This document shows positions 51,267 to 58,775 of a stretch of DNA of 64,000 bases, one piece after another (within the stretch, counting starts at the first letter, position 1; the number at the start of each line of letters is the position of its first letter). Under the pieces are notes generated by a model that made no database searches, was not told the origin of the DNA, and worked only from the letters and a program-made list of their open reading frames with translations. The position numbers were made by a program, and so were the translations under genes. The stretch covers positions 1 to 64,000 of the forward strand of contig VAYU01000031.1 in assembly GCA_005884925.1 (NCBI GenBank). The letters run 5' to 3'. Source of the stretch: Actinomycetota bacterium (lineage in GTDB: Bacteria; Actinomycetota; UBA4738; HRBIN12).

Positions 51267-51497
51267 ATGAGCACCCAGGCGATCCCGGTTCAGATGGGAC
51301 GGAGCTTCGGGTCATGGCGCTACGCGGTGATCGCCGCGATGGTCGCGATCGCCCTAGCGGTCGCGCTCATCGTCGCGAACGCGGGCGGATCGAGCCCCGC
51401 CGGCGGATCCGGCCCCACCACGAACACCGGCCCGGCCAAGACCACCACGATCCAGGTTGGCGGCGGACCGGCCCGGTTCCACCCGCTGCCGAACTGA
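51267..51497 (+). CDS. Small secreted or membrane-anchored protein, unknown
   Basis: 76 aa. One N-terminal hydrophobic helix (YAVIAAMVAIALAVALIVAN) follows a short polar start (MSTQAIPVQMGRSFGS). The remainder is Gly, Ser and Thr rich (GGSSPAGGSGPTTNTGPAKT) and ends RFHPLPN. The translation start is firm: GGAAGGAGG precedes the ATG by about 7 nt. A perfect 12-bp hairpin follows, so it is a single-gene transcript. No family recognised. The 216 nt before it hold no other gene I can support. Confidence 0.7.
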   Translation: MSTQAIPVQMGRSFGSWRYAVIAAMVAIALAVALIVANAGGSSPAGGSGPTTNTGPAKTTTIQVGGGPARFHPLPN

Positions 51498-51520
51498 ACC
51501 TCTTCCAGGCGTCGGGTCCA

Positions 51521-51551
51521 GATCGCCCGCCCTCCCGAGGGGCGGGCGATC
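51521..51551 (+). terminator. Hairpin terminator after the 76-aa gene
   Basis: Perfect 12-bp stem GATCGCCCGCCC (51521-51532) / GGGCGGGCGATC (51540-51551) with loop TCCCGAG. It lies 23 nt past the stop of the small gene. The following sequence is not T-rich, so it may act as a strong pause or with Rho. Confidence 0.75.
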
Positions 51552-51695
51552 TCACGTCCGTGGGCGGCCAGCCGCCCGGCCCTGCGAAACCTTCACCCAC
51601 CGTTCGGAGCCTCCTCGCCCTGAAGCCGGCCCTCGGTGGTAAACCGAAGGGGTCACGGCGGCCCACGAGGGCCGCAGGCCAGGGAGGAGGAGCCC

Positions 51696-52919
51696 ATGAC
51701 GACGCTGAACCGTCGGACGTTCCTGAAGGGTGTTGGGGTGCTCGGCGCGGCGAGCCTTGCGGGCCCGGCCATCTCGAAGGACTGGGCGTTCGCGCGCGGG
51801 CCGCTCGGAACCCCCATCACCCCGATCGAGCACATCCTGATCGACTGTCAGGAGAACCGTTCGTTCGACCACTACTTCGGCTACGCGCCGTTCGCCGGAA
51901 CGTTCGGGCCGCCGGCCGGGTACTCGCAACCCGACGCCACCGGCGTCGGCGTGGAGCCGTACCGTTTCACCGCCCTGTCCACACCCGATATCGGACACTC
52001 GTGGCGCGCCGTGCACGGCGAATGGGACGCCGGCGTGATGGACGGCTTCCTCACCACGGACGGCATCAACGCGATGGGGTACTACACCGCGCAAGAGTTG
52101 CCGTTCTACTACAGCCTCTTCGACGAGTTCACGCTGTGCGGGAACTACTTCTGCTCACTGCTCGGGCCGACGTGGCCGAACCGCTTCTACACGGCCGCCG
52201 GCACGTCGGGCGGGATCACGACGAACGGCATCTGGGGCTTCGGCGTCTTCGACTACCCCATCATCCTCGACCTGCTCGACGCGGCCGGCATCACGTGGAA
52301 GGTCTACAACCTTGGATGGGACAGCGTGCCGTACGGCAACACGGACAACGTCTTCGTCTTCTGGAAGCGGTGGGCGAAGGATCAACGGACGCGCGGCAGC
52401 AAGGGCGGCTTCCTGAACGACCTCCGGCGCGACCGGCTCCCCCAGGTGTCGTTCCTGGTGCCGAGCTATGCGCGCGGTTGGGACGAGCATCCGCCGGCGG
52501 ACGTCTCGGTCGGCATGGGGATCCAGGAAGAGCTCGTGACGGCGCTTCGCGCGTCCTCCGCATGGGATACGTCCGCGTACGTCATCACCTACGACGAGCA
52601 CGGCGGGTACTTCGATCACGTCCCACCGCTGCAGGTCGATGCCTTCGGGCTGGGGATACGCGTCCCGACGTGGGTGATCTCGCCGTTCGCGAAGCCGGGC
52701 CACATCGAGGCGACCCGGTACGACCACGTGTCGACGCTCAAATTCATCGAGACCGTGTTCGAGCTGCCGACGCTGGCTTCGGCGAACCATCTCTTCGATT
52801 CGTCGACGCCTGGCGGCGCGAACTACGAGGCGGCCAACGGGGCGGCCATCGGCCCGCCGGCCCCGCCCCGGGACGCCCTGGAGGAGATCGGCGACCTGAC
52901 GGAGTGCTTCACGTTCTGA
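51696..52919 (+). CDS. Tat-exported phosphoesterase (phospholipase C family, PF04185)
   Basis: 407 aa. A twin-arginine signal NRRTFLKGVGVLGAASLAG marks Tat export. The catalytic family is shown by DCQENRSFDHYFGYAPF, TWPNRFYTAAGTSGG and VITYDEHGGYFDHVPP, the Mg/phosphate-binding blocks of bacterial phosphoesterases such as phospholipase C and acid phosphatase. The final residues LTECFTF resemble an export or anchor end but no membrane helix is obvious. ATG 51696 has GGAGGAGG 5-6 nt upstream. Its stop overlaps the convergent histidine kinase by 11 nt. It may release phosphate from lipids outside the cell; the true substrate is unknown. Confidence 0.9.
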   Translation: MTTLNRRTFLKGVGVLGAASLAGPAISKDWAFARGPLGTPITPIEHILIDCQENRSFDHYFGYAPFAGTFGPPAGYSQPDATGVGVEPYRFTALSTPDIGHSWRAVHGEWDAGVMDGFLTTDGINAMGYYTAQELPFYYSLFDEFTLCGNYFCSLLGPTWPNRFYTAAGTSGGITTNGIWGFGVFDYPIILDLLDAAGITWKVYNLGWDSVPYGNTDNVFVFWKRWAKDQRTRGSKGGFLNDLRRDRLPQVSFLVPSYARGWDEHPPADVSVGMGIQEELVTALRASSAWDTSAYVITYDEHGGYFDHVPPLQVDAFGLGIRVPTWVISPFAKPGHIEATRYDHVSTLKFIETVFELPTLASANHLFDSSTPGGANYEAANGAAIGPPAPPRDALEEIGDLTECFTF

Positions 52920-55002
52920 TCGTCGGCCACGACGGGGGGTCACTCGCCGGTACCGGCACGCGGCCGACGACCGTGGTTCCCCGTCCGGGCGCGCTCTGCA
53001 GCTCGAGCGAGCCGCGGACCGCGTCAAGACGGTCGGCCATGCCCTGCAGGCCGGTGCCGTAGCGCGTGTCGCTCGGCTCGAACCCCGACCCATCGTCCTC
53101 GACCTCGAACACGAGCCGGCCGCCCTCCTCCGATAGGCGGACGACGGCGCGGCTCGCGTTCGCGTACTTCGCCACGTTCTGGAGCGCCTCCAGGCAGCAG
53201 AAGTAGGCGACCGCCTCCAGCTCCTGTGGGTACCGGCCGACGCCGTCGGCCGCGATCTCCACGGGCACGGCCGCCTTGCGCGCCTGGGCCTCGAGCGCCG
53301 CGGCGAGCCCCCTGTCCGCGAGCAGCGGCGGGTAGATGCCGCGCGCGAGGTCCCGGAGCGTCTCGAGCGCCTCCTGCGTCTCCGTCTGGATGTCGGCGAG
53401 CATCGACTTCGCCTCCTCGGGGTCCCGGTCGACGAGCCCCTCGGCCAAGCGCTGCTTCACCGCGAGCGCGACGAGCTGCTGCTGCGCGCCGTCATGGAGG
53501 TTCCGCTCCAGCGCCTTCGCGCGCTCGTCCTGCGCCGTGACGATCCGGCGGCGCGACTCACGGAGTTCCTCGATCAACCGGACGTTGCGCAGCACGAGCG
53601 CGGCCTGTGCGGCGACATCGCTCAGCAACTGCTCGCGGTCGGCAGCGAGCGGTTCGGCCGGCGGCACGATCACGGAGATCGCGCCCAACAGCTCCCCCGC
53701 GTACCGCACGGGGAACGCGTGCTCACGCTCGGGGAAGACGAACCGCTCGGAGTCCCGGATCGGCACGGGCTCCACGGATCCGTTCGACGGCCACGACGCA
53801 GCCGGCCGGAGCTCCGATCCGACGCGGATCCATACCCGCGCCTGCGTCGCGCCCACCCCGTCGGCCAGGATCCTGGCCATCCGCGGTAGCACGTCCTCGG
53901 TCGAGTACGTCTCGGAAGCGCGCGCCGTGAAGTCGGTGAGGACCTCGTACGGCGTCGCGCGCTTGCCGTAGACGAGCCGGTTGGCCAGCCGCCGCCCGCG
54001 CTGACGGACCGGCTGGAACGCGACCGCCACGAGCGCCGCGGCGATCGCGGACAGCAGCGGGCTGCGCTCGTTCCCCACGAGCGCCCCGATCCCGACCACC
54101 AGGCCGATGTAGACGACCGTGATGAACGCGACGAGTGTCGCGAAGACGACGGTCCTGCCGATCACGACATCGATCTCGTACAGGCGGTACTTGAGGATCG
54201 CGCGCGCGATCGCCACGTAGAGGAAGGCCAGGCCGACGTCCGTGAAGATGCTGAACACGCCCGAGTCGCCGCCGAATGGGACGCTGATCGCGAACGCGAT
54301 CGCCGTCAGCCCCGCCGCGGTCGCGAACCATTTCAGTTGGAGCCGTTCGTCCCCGGCCGAGCCCTTGAACCGGACCACCGTCGATGCGAACGCCGTCAGG
54401 ATCGTGAGGGGCATCGCCACGATCACGGCGACGAAGAAGACGACCAGCAACGTGTTCACGGGCCCACTCGTGTTGCCGGTCGAGAACGGATCGTTCCACG
54501 ACGCCGTGGAGGTGATCAGCGCGACGATCTCGAGCAGCCCGAACAGTCCGAACACGAAGAGCTCCACCGGCCTCCACCGCGGCGATGGGATCTCACCGGT
54601 GGGGAACCAGAGGAACAGGAGCACCAAGGCGGTCAACGGGAGCGGCCAGAGCACGTTGCCGATCCAGCCGGCGAGGTTCCCACCCGGGACCGATCCCGGG
54701 TCGACACGGACCGCGTGCGTGGCGTAGGCGCCGGCGAACTGGCTGATCCCGAGGGCGAGGCCGACCGTGAGGAACAACCATCCGATGCGGTTCTCGGCCC
54801 GCCGGGTGACGAGCAGCACCCCGAGGGCAGGTGTTCCGAGGTTCACAGCTGCGTCGAGGACCGCCGAGAACTTCCACGATTGCACGCCCGCGGGGAGGCT
54901 GGCCTCGCGGTCGATGAACAGGAGGACGAGGGCACCGAGCATCAGCACGGTGGAGAGCACGCCCACGATCACGGCCAGGCGACGGACCTTCGATGAGTTC
55001 AC
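52909..55002 (-). CDS. NarL/LiaS-type sensor histidine kinase with multi-helix input domain
   Basis: 697 aa. About nine N-terminal membrane helices (residues 8-320) form the input, then a GAF-like domain (about 340-470: RARILAD-type segments, VSELLGAISVI-like core) and a DHp helix with the phospho-His in ALERNLHDGAQQQLVALAVK near residue 500. The ATPase follows: LEALQNVAKYANAS (N box), VEDDGSGFEPSD (G1) and GTGLQGMADRLDAV (G2). It pairs with NarL-type response regulators, but none is adjacent, so it is an orphan here. GTG 55002 is the start. The 3' end overlaps the phosphoesterase gene. Confidence 0.92.
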   Translation of the reverse strand: MNSSKVRRLAVIVGVLSTVLMLGALVLLFIDREASLPAGVQSWKFSAVLDAAVNLGTPALGVLLVTRRAENRIGWLFLTVGLALGISQFAGAYATHAVRVDPGSVPGGNLAGWIGNVLWPLPLTALVLLFLWFPTGEIPSPRWRPVELFVFGLFGLLEIVALITSTASWNDPFSTGNTSGPVNTLLVVFFVAVIVAMPLTILTAFASTVVRFKGSAGDERLQLKWFATAAGLTAIAFAISVPFGGDSGVFSIFTDVGLAFLYVAIARAILKYRLYEIDVVIGRTVVFATLVAFITVVYIGLVVGIGALVGNERSPLLSAIAAALVAVAFQPVRQRGRRLANRLVYGKRATPYEVLTDFTARASETYSTEDVLPRMARILADGVGATQARVWIRVGSELRPAASWPSNGSVEPVPIRDSERFVFPEREHAFPVRYAGELLGAISVIVPPAEPLAADREQLLSDVAAQAALVLRNVRLIEELRESRRRIVTAQDERAKALERNLHDGAQQQLVALAVKQRLAEGLVDRDPEEAKSMLADIQTETQEALETLRDLARGIYPPLLADRGLAAALEAQARKAAVPVEIAADGVGRYPQELEAVAYFCCLEALQNVAKYANASRAVVRLSEEGGRLVFEVEDDGSGFEPSDTRYGTGLQGMADRLDAVRGSLELQSAPGRGTTVVGRVPVPASDPPSWPTIRT

Positions 55003-55102
55003 CGTCGTGATTGTGCCCCCGTTCGAGCGGGGGAGGGAGCCCTGCTAGCGCGAGCTTCCTCTGTGGGGCGAGCACCCCCGGCGGCTCTCCAGCTGCGGCG
55101 CG

Positions 55103-55381
55103 GTGCAACCCGCGGGCTCGCGGTTCGCCACGGTGAGGATCGGCGGCGCTTCGTGGCAGGTATGGGCCACGCGGATGAGCGGGTGGAACTACGTCGCCTA
55201 CCGGCGGACCCGCGGGACCGCGTCGGTCCGCGCGCTGAACATCCGCGCGTTCCTGAACGACAGCGTGGCTCGCGGTTCGACGAAGGCCGGTTGGTACCTG
55301 ATCGGGGCCCAGGCCGGGTTCGAGATCTGGAAGGGCGGCAAGGGCCTCGGAACGAGATCGTTCTCGTTCTCAGCGTCCTGA
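55103..55381 (+). pseudogene. Remnant of a GH12 glycoside hydrolase (C-terminal part)
   Basis: A 92-codon frame starting at GTG 55103 reads ASWQVWATRMSGWNYVAYRR, then NIRAFLNDSVARGSTKAGW and YLIGAQAGFEIWKGGKGLG. The last part matches the C-terminal end of GH12 endoglucanases (WYLxxxQAGFExWxGGxGL). Intact GH12 domains are about 220 residues with a signal peptide, so the N-terminal half and one catalytic Glu are missing. Only the region near the second Glu remains. It is almost certainly non-functional. It lies between the divergent-side histidine kinase start and the convergent DoxX gene. Confidence 0.72.
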
Positions 55382-55387
55382 GGCTCC

Positions 55388-55816
55388 TCACCACCTGGTG
55401 AGGGGTCCCGTCATCGCGAACCGCAGGCTCGTTCCGACCCATCCGAACATCCCGAACAAGACGAGCGAAGCGCCCAAGATCTCGACGTTCCGGTAGAAGG
55501 CCAAAGCCTGCGCCCGTCGCTGCGCGGGATCCTCGATCGTCCAGAAGCGGTGGAAGTACGCGGCGGCAGGGATCACGAACGCGCCGAGCATCAGGGCGCC
55601 GATGTCGGGCCAGATCCCCAAGACGATCGAAGCCGAGCCGGTCCACAGCCACACGCCCGAAGGCCACCCCGCCAGGTACGGGAAGGGGAGGCCGACCTTC
55701 TCCGCGGTCGTGATCATCACGCCGCGCTTCGTGAGATGGCCCCAGCCCGACCGCACGAAGAAGATCGAGTACAGCACCCGTCCCACGAGGATGATCGCTC
55801 CGACGCCCGCGCTCAC
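55388..55816 (-). CDS. DoxX-family membrane protein
   Basis: 142 aa with four membrane helices: IILVGRVLYSIFFVRSGWGH, TAEKVGLPFPYLAGWPSGVW, SIVLGIWPDIGALMLGAFVI and EILGASLVLFGMFGWVGTSL. The DoxX pattern GRxLxxxxFxxSGxxHL is visible at the N-terminus. Members act with thiosulfate:quinone oxidoreductase or protect from oxidative stress. GTG 55816 starts directly after the cyclase stop (TAGGTG), so they are co-transcribed. Role here unknown. Confidence 0.85.
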   Translation of the reverse strand: MSAGVGAIILVGRVLYSIFFVRSGWGHLTKRGVMITTAEKVGLPFPYLAGWPSGVWLWTGSASIVLGIWPDIGALMLGAFVIPAAAYFHRFWTIEDPAQRRAQALAFYRNVEILGASLVLFGMFGWVGTSLRFAMTGPLTRW

Positions 55817-57166
55817 CTACGTCACCACTCGGTACAGGCGCCACCGGTCGGGCACGCCCTTCAGCTCGTGCTCGCCGGCATCCTCGAACGAAAGACCGCT
55901 GCCGGCGACGAGGTCTTTCACGGTGCTCGATACGAGGATCTCCGAGGGACCGGCCAGTGCGCTCACTCGCGCCCCGATGTGCACGGCGATCCCTCGCACG
56001 TCGCCCGCCGCGAGCTCGATCTCGCCGGTGTGACAACCGGTGCGGATCTCCATCCCGAGCTCGCGAACCGAAGCACCGATCGCCTGCGCGCACCGCACCG
56101 CCCTCGCCGGGCCGTCGAACGTCGCGAAGAACCCGTCGCCGGTCGTGTCGATCTCGCGACCCCGGAACCGTTCGAGCTGCCGGCGGATCCGCGCGTTGTG
56201 CTGATCGAGAAGCTCTCGCCATCCTCGATCGCCCAGCCTCGAGGCCCTCTCGGTCGAGCCCACGATGTCCGTGAACAACACGGTGGCGAGGACCCGATCC
56301 GGTTCCGCCGAGTGCCGAGATCCCGTCAGGAACTCTTCCACCTCCTCGGCAACGTCCTCGGCCCCTTCGAACAAGTTGTGCTTGTCACCGGGAAGCTCAA
56401 CGAAGCGCGCGCCTGGGATCCTCGCGGCGGCGGCTCTCGCGTGCTCGATCGGCTCGAGGATGTCACCTGTTCGGTGCAGTACGAGGGTTGGGACTCGGAT
56501 CGTCGCGAAGACGGGCCACGGGTCGATCTCATGCCATATCCGGAGCATCTCCTTCGCTGAGGTGGGGCTCGCTGCGAGCTGGAGGAAGACCTCGTACCAG
56601 GCCAGGAAGATGTCGTCCTCGGCGAGTGAAGGATGCGACACCTTCATGTCCCATCGCGCGTACGCACGGGTGCCCCAGTGTTCGTCCACGTGACGGTAGA
56701 GCTCTTCGAGGAAGGGGACCCGCTCTGGCGACGGTTGCGCGAGACCGACATCGGGGGAACCCGGATCCATCCCGTAGAGCACGACCGCGTCGGCCCGATC
56801 CGGATGGGTGGCGGCGAACATGGAGCACACGAAGCACCCGTCCTCCGTGCCGAGGAGCACGATCCGTTCCGAGCCGACGGCATCCATCACGGTCACGAGG
56901 TCGTCCGCCAGATCCTCGAGCGGCGGAAGGTCCTGCGGCGAGAAGCGGTCGGACAGCCCCGTGCCGCGCCTGTCGACGAGGATCAGCCGCGAGAACGACG
57001 CGAGCTGCTCGAGGAAGCGGGCGTAGGAGGGCAGTTCCCATTGCCAGAACAGGTTCGACGTGTAGCCGGGAAGATAGAGCAGGTCGATCGGACCGTCGCC
57101 GAGGACCTGGTATGCGATGTAGACACCCTCAGAGGTCTTCGCGTACCTGGTCTCCGGTCTCTCCAC
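55817..57166 (-). CDS. Class III adenylate/guanylate cyclase with alpha/beta-hydrolase domain
   Basis: 449 aa, the architecture of mycobacterial Rv1900c. Residues 1-275 form an alpha/beta hydrolase: LPGYTSNLFWQWELPSYARF, LVDRRGTGLSDRFSPQDLPP. The nucleophile elbow reads LLGTEDGCFVC, with Glu where GxSxG needs Ser, so hydrolase activity is doubtful. The cyclase domain (about 285-449) has metal Asp residues in TVLFTDIVGSTERA and DTTGDGFFATFDGP and ends EHELKGVPDRWRLYRVVT. The hydrolase domain may sense a ligand. GTG 57166 is the start. A DoxX gene follows. A copy of its last 18 codons lies at 57.2 kb. Confidence 0.9.
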   Translation of the reverse strand: MERPETRYAKTSEGVYIAYQVLGDGPIDLLYLPGYTSNLFWQWELPSYARFLEQLASFSRLILVDRRGTGLSDRFSPQDLPPLEDLADDLVTVMDAVGSERIVLLGTEDGCFVCSMFAATHPDRADAVVLYGMDPGSPDVGLAQPSPERVPFLEELYRHVDEHWGTRAYARWDMKVSHPSLAEDDIFLAWYEVFLQLAASPTSAKEMLRIWHEIDPWPVFATIRVPTLVLHRTGDILEPIEHARAAAARIPGARFVELPGDKHNLFEGAEDVAEEVEEFLTGSRHSAEPDRVLATVLFTDIVGSTERASRLGDRGWRELLDQHNARIRRQLERFRGREIDTTGDGFFATFDGPARAVRCAQAIGASVRELGMEIRTGCHTGEIELAAGDVRGIAVHIGARVSALAGPSEILVSSTVKDLVAGSGLSFEDAGEHELKGVPDRWRLYRVVT

Positions 57167-57197
57167 CGTTCGGATCCCTTCCCCGGACGGAACCGCG

Positions 57198-57251
57198 TTA
57201 CGTCACCGCACGGTCGAGATGCCAGCGGTCGGCCACGCCCTTCAGCTCATG
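57198..57251 (-). pseudogene. Fragment of a class III cyclase gene (C-terminal 17 codons)
   Basis: Minus-strand reading ending at a TAA (57198-57200) gives EHELKGVADRWHLDRAVT, matching 13 of the 18 final residues of the intact cyclase at 55817 (EHELKGVPDRWRLYRVVT). The upstream part is missing. It lies about 30 nt upstream of the intact cyclase gene's start, on the same strand, so it looks like the 3' end of a lost tandem paralogue. The rest of 57252-57331 shows no gene. Confidence 0.7.
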
Positions 57252-57331
57252 CTCGCTCTTGGTTCGTCTTCGGAGGAGCCACGCGCATCCTGCCCCCGCC
57301 GGGACGGCGCGGCAACCGGCGCGCCAGAGCG

Positions 57332-57895
57332 CTACGGGTGCCCGACGCGATACGTCAGGAAGACGAAGCGTTCGTCATGTTCGACGGCCTGCAGCGTCAG
57401 TCGCTCGGCGCCGAGGCGCCGCGGAAGGAGCGGCGCCCCGGCGCCGAGCATCACCGGCGCGACCCCGAGCAGGATCTCGTCGAGGAGACCTCGGTCGCCG
57501 AACTGGCCCACCAGGTCGCCGCCGCCGACGAGCCAGATGTTCCGGCCGTCGGCGGCGGCGACCATCTGTTCGTGGATGGGCCCGACATCGCCCCGGACGA
57601 ACGACAGCGCGGCCGCGGGGACCGGAGGCAGGTCTCGGTGCGTGAACACCCAGCACGGCGTGTCGCCGTAGAACTCGCGCCACTTCCCCGGATCGTCGAG
57701 CAGCCCCTCGTGCGCGAGGACCCACTCGTACGTCGTCGCGCCCATCGCCATCGCGCCGACATCGGCGAAGAAGCGGCCGAACCGATCGTCGGCGATACCG
57801 TTCGACGCGGCCTGGAAGAGCCACTCGAGTGAGTTATCCGCATCGGCGATGAAGCCATCGATGCTGGTCGCCGTGTAGTACTGGGTCTTCGTCAT
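57332..57895 (-). CDS. Dihydrofolate reductase-like (RibD C-terminal family) protein
   Basis: 187 aa. The RibD_C/YwjB pattern is YYTATSIDGFIADADNSLEW at the N-terminus, GAMAMGATTYEWVLAHEGLL in the middle and IWLVGGGDLVGQFGDRGLLD near the end. Members are reductases of the dihydrofolate reductase fold that bind NADPH; true substrates are mostly unknown. ATG 57895 overlaps the DUF1801 stop by 4 nt (ATGA), so the pair is co-translated. The frame is open upstream, but those residues are Arg-rich and unlike the family. Confidence 0.88.
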   Translation of the reverse strand: MTKTQYYTATSIDGFIADADNSLEWLFQAASNGIADDRFGRFFADVGAMAMGATTYEWVLAHEGLLDDPGKWREFYGDTPCWVFTHRDLPPVPAAALSFVRGDVGPIHEQMVAAADGRNIWLVGGGDLVGQFGDRGLLDEILLGVAPVMLGAGAPLLPRRLGAERLTLQAVEHDERFVFLTYRVGHP

Positions 57896-58260
57896 CCTGA
57901 GGGTCGGCGCGCCGAGTGCTCCTGGAGCCGCACCTCGACGATCTTCTTCACCAACACGGCGGGGATCGGCGCGTCCGCCGGGAAGCGAAGCGTTCCCTTC
58001 CCGGAGAAGTACGGCGTGAGCTCGTCGCCGAGCGCCTGCATGACCGCAGTGCTGGCGGGATAGAGGCTGCAATGGTCCTTGAACGCGGCGTAGGACACCA
58101 GGAACCGACCATCCTGTTCGAACGCCGGCATCGCGTAGCTGATCTTCTCGGTCGCCTGGGGTGCGGCGGCTCCGATCGTCTGTCGGAGCTCCTCCAGCGC
58201 GGCGCGCTGCTCATCCGGAAGGGCGGCAAGGTAGTCCCCGATGCTGGTCGGTGCGGCCAT
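57892..58260 (-). CDS. DUF1801 (iron chaperone-like) protein
   Basis: 122 aa. It starts MAAPTSIGDYLAALPDEQR and includes the conserved EKISYAMPAFEQDGRFLVSY and SGKGTLRFPADAPIPAVLVK, the DUF1801 fold related to frataxin-like YdhG/YyaL proteins. Some members are annotated as iron chaperones without firm proof. ATG 58260 starts the operon with the reductase-like gene overlapping at 57892. Role unknown. GGAGGCC about 6 nt upstream supports the start. Confidence 0.85.
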   Translation of the reverse strand: MAAPTSIGDYLAALPDEQRAALEELRQTIGAAAPQATEKISYAMPAFEQDGRFLVSYAAFKDHCSLYPASTAVMQALGDELTPYFSGKGTLRFPADAPIPAVLVKKIVEVRLQEHSARRPSG

Positions 58261-58775
58261 CCGGGCCTCCTTGTTCGTGGCGCGAACGAGGGCTTCACCC
58301 TTTCACGAGGATGCCGGTAGCGTAAGGCCTTGCGTGCCGCCACCCCCGAGGCGGCAGAGGAGGGGAAGCGGCGGCGATACCTGCCCGTACCTGGGCGGGC
58401 TCGATCAGAACATCTACGGCGCGGTCACGCCGTAGATCGCGGGATGCCGAAGGGCCGGGCCCAAACGGGCCCGGCCCTTCGGTTCGCATTCGCCTCTCGA
58501 GCACTTCCGCCTCTCTCGAGGCTCGTCCGGTAGACCAGCCGGAACCCGGAGGTCGGTGAACTGGTGTGGATTCTGCCGGGTCACCCGGCAAAACCGGGCG
58601 GGGCGGTGGCCCCGGCCCAAGAGTGACGGCTCAGCAGCCAGTCACCTCGAGGGTCTCACGCTGTTCATGCAAGCAGGACCACCTCCTTCCTCTCGTGCGC
58701 ACATGGTGCCGCGGACCCGCGCGTATGGCAACCACCGGCCGGGGCCGGCCCGGCCGACGCCGGTAGGATGCGCCG
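58261..58775. other. 515-nt intergenic region with strong hairpins and no clear gene
   Basis: The region between the DUF1801 and decarboxylase starts holds several palindromes: a 16-bp stem at 58447-58482, GCCGGGT/ACCCGGC near 58577-58591, and CTCGAG repeats near 58495-58521. A short rightward frame ends CPYLGGLDQNIYGAVTP at 58435, just before the 16-bp hairpin. It might encode a peptide from GTG 58334, but no strong ribosome site was seen. No tRNA or known riboswitch could be fitted. It may hold a small RNA. Confidence 0.4.
58447..58482 (+). terminator. 16-bp hairpin, probable terminator
   Basis: Perfect stem CCGAAGGGCCGGGCCC (58447-58462) and its reverse complement (58467-58482) with loop AAAC. 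It follows the possible short peptide frame ending at 58435. TTCGCATTC follows. As no intact gene ends here, it may stop a small transcript or protect the decarboxylase gene from read-through. Confidence 0.6.

Noticed and set aside
58414-58620. Leftward 68-codon frame
   Set aside because: Overlaps the 16-bp hairpin, has no ribosome site and no family resemblance.
58483-58640. tRNA or tmRNA-like fold
   Set aside because: No T-loop consensus or acceptor stem with matching ends could be built on either strand.
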